Source: Anabaena subtropica FACHB-260 (GTDB lineage: Bacteria; Cyanobacteriota; Cyanobacteriia; Cyanobacteriales; Nostocaceae). Taken from it: a stretch of DNA of 64,000 bases. The notes beneath the pieces are model-generated. The model did no database searches, was not told the DNA's origin, and saw nothing but the letters and a program-made list of their open reading frames with translations. The position numbers were made by a program, and so were the translations under genes. The stretch spans positions 62,001 to 126,000 of the forward strand of contig NZ_JACJRF010000004.1 of NCBI RefSeq assembly GCF_014697105.1, in the 5' to 3' direction. This document shows, one piece after another, positions 62,895-64,000 of this stretch. Numbering within the stretch: position 1 is the stretch's first letter; each line of letters opens with the position of its first letter.

Positions 62895-64000
62895 TTACAC
62901 CTTAAACTTTTCGGTAATTCGTTTCATCGCTTCTTCTACATTCTCCCGGCTATTGAATGCACTAATGCGGAAGTAGCCTTCACCAGCCGCACCGAAACCA
63001 GAACCGGGGGTTCCAACTACGTTGACTGTTTGTAGCAACTTATCAAAGAAATCCCAACTGGAAAGACTATTAGGAGTTTTCACCCAAACGTAAGGTGCGT
63101 TTACACCACCGTAAACTGATAATCCGGCGGCTGTGAGTTTTTCGCGGATAATTTTGGCGTTTTCTAAATAGAAGCTGACGAGTGCTTTTACTTGCGCCTG
63201 TCCTTCCTCTGAATACACTGCTTCGGCTCCCCGTTGGACAATGTAAGACACACCATTAAATTTGGTAGACTGGCGGCGGTTCCACAACTTCCACAGTTCC
63301 ACATCGCTACCATCGGCGGCTTTAGCTTTCAGGGTTTTGGGAACGACGGTTAAGGCGCAACGAGTACCTGTGAAACCTGCATTTTTGGAGAAAGAACGAA
63401 ACTCAATCGCCACTTCCCTCGCTCCTGCAATTTCATAGATAGAATGAGGTAGGGACGGGTCGGTAATGTATGATTCGTAGGCAGCGTCAAAGAAAATAAT
63501 CGAGTTATGAGCTTTGGCATAATCTACCCACGCCTGGAGATGTTCTTTGGTGGCGGTTGCACCTGTAGGGTTATTGGGAAAGCAGAGATAAATTAAATCT
63601 ACTTTCTGAGAGGGAATTTCCGCAGTGAAGTTATTTTCGGCGGTGACGGGTAAATAAACTAAACCTTCAAACTCGCCTTTGTCGTTAGCAGAGCCAGTAT
63701 GTCCTGCCATGACGTTGGTGTCTACATAGACAGGATAAACTGGGTCAGTGACGGCAATGATGTTATTATTGCCAAAAATATCGAGGATATTGCCTGTATC
63801 GCACTTAGAACCGTCGGAAATGAAGATTTCGGAAGCGTCTACTTCAGCACCCCGTGCTTGGAAATCTTGGACGGCAATTTTCTCCCTTAACCAAGCATAA
63901 CCTTGTTCTGGGCCGTAACCTTTAAAAGATGCGCGATCGCCCATCTCTTCCACAGCTTTAATCATGGCAGTCCGGCAAGCTTCCGGCAATGGTTCGGTGA
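62895..64000 (-). CDS. dapL: LL-diaminopimelate aminotransferase, N-terminus truncated by window end
   Basis: [58 protein letters not shown]-like segment, [17 protein letters not shown]. Frame open to the window edge. Confidence 0.95.
   Translation of the reverse strand, partial: TEPLPEACRTAMIKAVEEMGDRASFKGYGPEQGYAWLREKIAVQDFQARGAEVDASEIFISDGSKCDTGNILDIFGNNNIIAVTDPVYPVYVDTNVMAGHTGSANDKGEFEGLVYLPVTAENNFTAEIPSQKVDLIYLCFPNNPTGATATKEHLQAWVDYAKAHNSIIFFDAAYESYITDPSLPHSIYEIAGAREVAIEFRSFSKNAGFTGTRCALTVVPKTLKAKAADGSDVELWKLWNRRQSTKFNGVSYIVQRGAEAVYSEEGQAQVKALVSFYLENAKIIREKLTAAGLSVYGGVNAPYVWVKTPNSLSSWDFFDKLLQTVNVVGTPGSGFGAAGEGYFRISAFNSRENVEEAMKRITEKFKV

Overview
This 64 kb window looks like chromosomal DNA from a filamentous heterocyst-forming cyanobacterium (Nostoc/Anabaena type). 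The evidence is many HIP1 (GCGATCGC) sites, heptameric STRR-like repeats, and typical cyanobacterial genes: heme oxygenase, ferrochelatase with a C-terminal CAB/HLIP helix, and CIRCE-controlled GroEL. Housekeeping genes include glmM, groEL, fabG, prmA, serA, comM, hemH, rpiA and dapL. Accessory content includes a dynamin-like GTPase fused to a J domain, a VWA/substrate-binding-protein cluster, an exopolysaccharide glycosyltransferase/polymerase cluster, very large sensor kinases, and a cas-less 23-repeat CRISPR array with a leader containing an exact 11-bp inverted repeat. It also includes a baeRF + HPF-cold-shock-fusion operon preceded by an unlisted small ORF, a J-domain coiled-coil gene next to a possible TIR-like gene, an M16 peptidase active/inactive pair, a TPR protein, and a RloA/RloB-like (AbiL-like) defence pair. 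Decayed sequences absent from the ORF track include a ComM C-terminal remnant and a frameshifted pentapeptide-repeat gene. All family calls come from reading motifs by eye. No database search was run.
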